Of a stretch of DNA of 64,000 nucleotides, positions 63,638 to 64,000 are shown piece by piece. The position numbers and the translations under genes are program-made. Source of the stretch: Citrifermentans bremense (GTDB lineage: Bacteria > Desulfobacterota > Desulfuromonadia > Geobacterales > Geobacteraceae); contig NZ_AP023213.1 in NCBI RefSeq assembly GCF_014218275.1, forward strand, positions 1,652,001-1,716,000, given 5' to 3'. Position 1 is the first letter of the stretch. The number at the start of each line of letters is the position of its first letter. Below the pieces are notes generated by a model. That model saw only the letters and a list, made by a program, of their open reading frames with translations, had not been told where the DNA came from and searched no databases.

Positions 63638-64000
63638 ATGCCAGTTCTCAGGAAGTTCATAGCGGCATCTTTGTTGATGCTTGCCTTTGCCGGCTCAAGC
63701 AGCGCCGACGAGGGCGAGGGCAAGGTCGACGGCAAGGTCGAGGGAGAGAAAGGGAGCATCTTCACTATCTGGCCGCTCGTGGACTACCGCGAGAGCCCGG
63801 CTGAGGGCTTCAGCAACCTATCGCTTTTGGGCCCCATCGTGAAGTACCAGAAAAAGGGGGAGGATACCGACTTCGCCATCCGCCCCCTTTTCTACACGAG
63901 CAGCCACGAGAAGGAGAAGTCCGACTCCACCTATTACCTCTATCCCCTCGCGTACCACGAGAGCACCCCCGAGTCCGACACGACGACCATGCTTGGGCTC
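63638..64000 (+). CDS. Exported protein, 3' end outside window
   Basis: The frame opens at the ATG at 63638 and stays open for 121 codons to the edge. Residues 1-24 (PVLRKFIAASLLMLAFAG ... SSA) form a signal peptide. The mature part begins with a Glu/Gly/Lys/Val repeat (GEGKVDGKVEGE), then GSIFTIWPLVDYRESPAEGF and FAIRPLFYTSSHEK. The repeated 'PL.Y' and 'P..DYRES' pattern suggests beta-strands of an outer-membrane or cell-surface protein. It was recognised from the raw sequence. Family not identified. Confidence 0.7.
   Translation, partial: MPVLRKFIAASLLMLAFAGSSSADEGEGKVDGKVEGEKGSIFTIWPLVDYRESPAEGFSNLSLLGPIVKYQKKGEDTDFAIRPLFYTSSHEKEKSDSTYYLYPLAYHESTPESDTTTMLGL

Overview
The window reads as chromosomal DNA of a Geobacteraceae bacterium, probably close to Geomonas/Citrifermentans (the Geobacter bemidjiensis group). 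The grounds are a GC-rich backbone, the gene order ispE-tRNA(Gln)-prs-rplY-pth-ychF-rpsF-rpsR-rplI, the block rpsB-tsf-pyrH-frr-uppS-cdsA-dxr-rseP-tsaB, the run ilvD-ilvB-ilvN-psd-pssA-leuA, a leucine T-box, a GEMM-type riboswitch of the kind found in Geobacter, and a CFI-box exported protease. This placement is inferred from family and order knowledge, not from a search.

Layout. 1-6 kb: partial ferritin-like protein, HAD phosphatase, MidA-type methyltransferase, then an AT-richer strip of exported or lipid-linked small proteins (DUF4830-like, SYLF lipoprotein, a tiny membrane protein, Blc lipocalin) and RsgA. 6-8.1 kb: a TAXI solute-binding protein with repeat debris on both sides: CGGATAAA-type repeats, a 21-bp tandem array, the 3' relic of a WYL regulator and a REP-like palindrome. 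8.1-16.7 kb: a periplasmic thiol/sulfotransferase locus. On the minus strand it runs dsbL-dsbI-assT-tlpA-ccdA-outer-membrane protein, and a histidine kinase/response regulator pair is divergent from it. 16.7-26.2 kb: WYL regulator and DEAD-box helicase, TrmB, a CcdAB toxin-antitoxin pair, a large NAD-glutamate dehydrogenase, TruD, IspE and tRNA-Gln.

26.2-30.2 kb is an accessory insert between tRNA-Gln and prs. It holds a ferritin-like protein, bacteriohemerythrin, a DUF4382 lipoprotein and a His-rich exported protein under a GEMM-I riboswitch with its own terminator, plus an unknown protein and a PilZ protein. 30.2-36 kb is translation housekeeping. 36-41 kb carries an OB-fold exported protein, an alpha/beta hydrolase, and a class II ilvC with divergent ilvY. 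41.3-49.2 kb is the translation, isoprenoid and envelope block.

49.3-63.4 kb is branched-chain amino acid synthesis (ilvD, ilvB, ilvN, leuA, leuC, leuD) with phospholipid genes (psd, pssA). It is interrupted by an exported metalloprotease pair, a cold shock protein and a LOG-family protein. The class I ilvC normally expected after ilvN is absent. The distant enterobacterial-type ilvC/ilvY pair probably replaces it. leuA is under a T-box with a Leu (CUC) specifier. The window ends inside an exported protein gene.

The most notable items are the assT/dsb locus that joins an oxidising and a reducing thiol pathway, the GEMM-I riboswitch with A at the specificity position (suggesting 3',3'-cGAMP), the ilvC/ilvY displacement, a probable AUC start codon for cdsA, and the 21-bp array.
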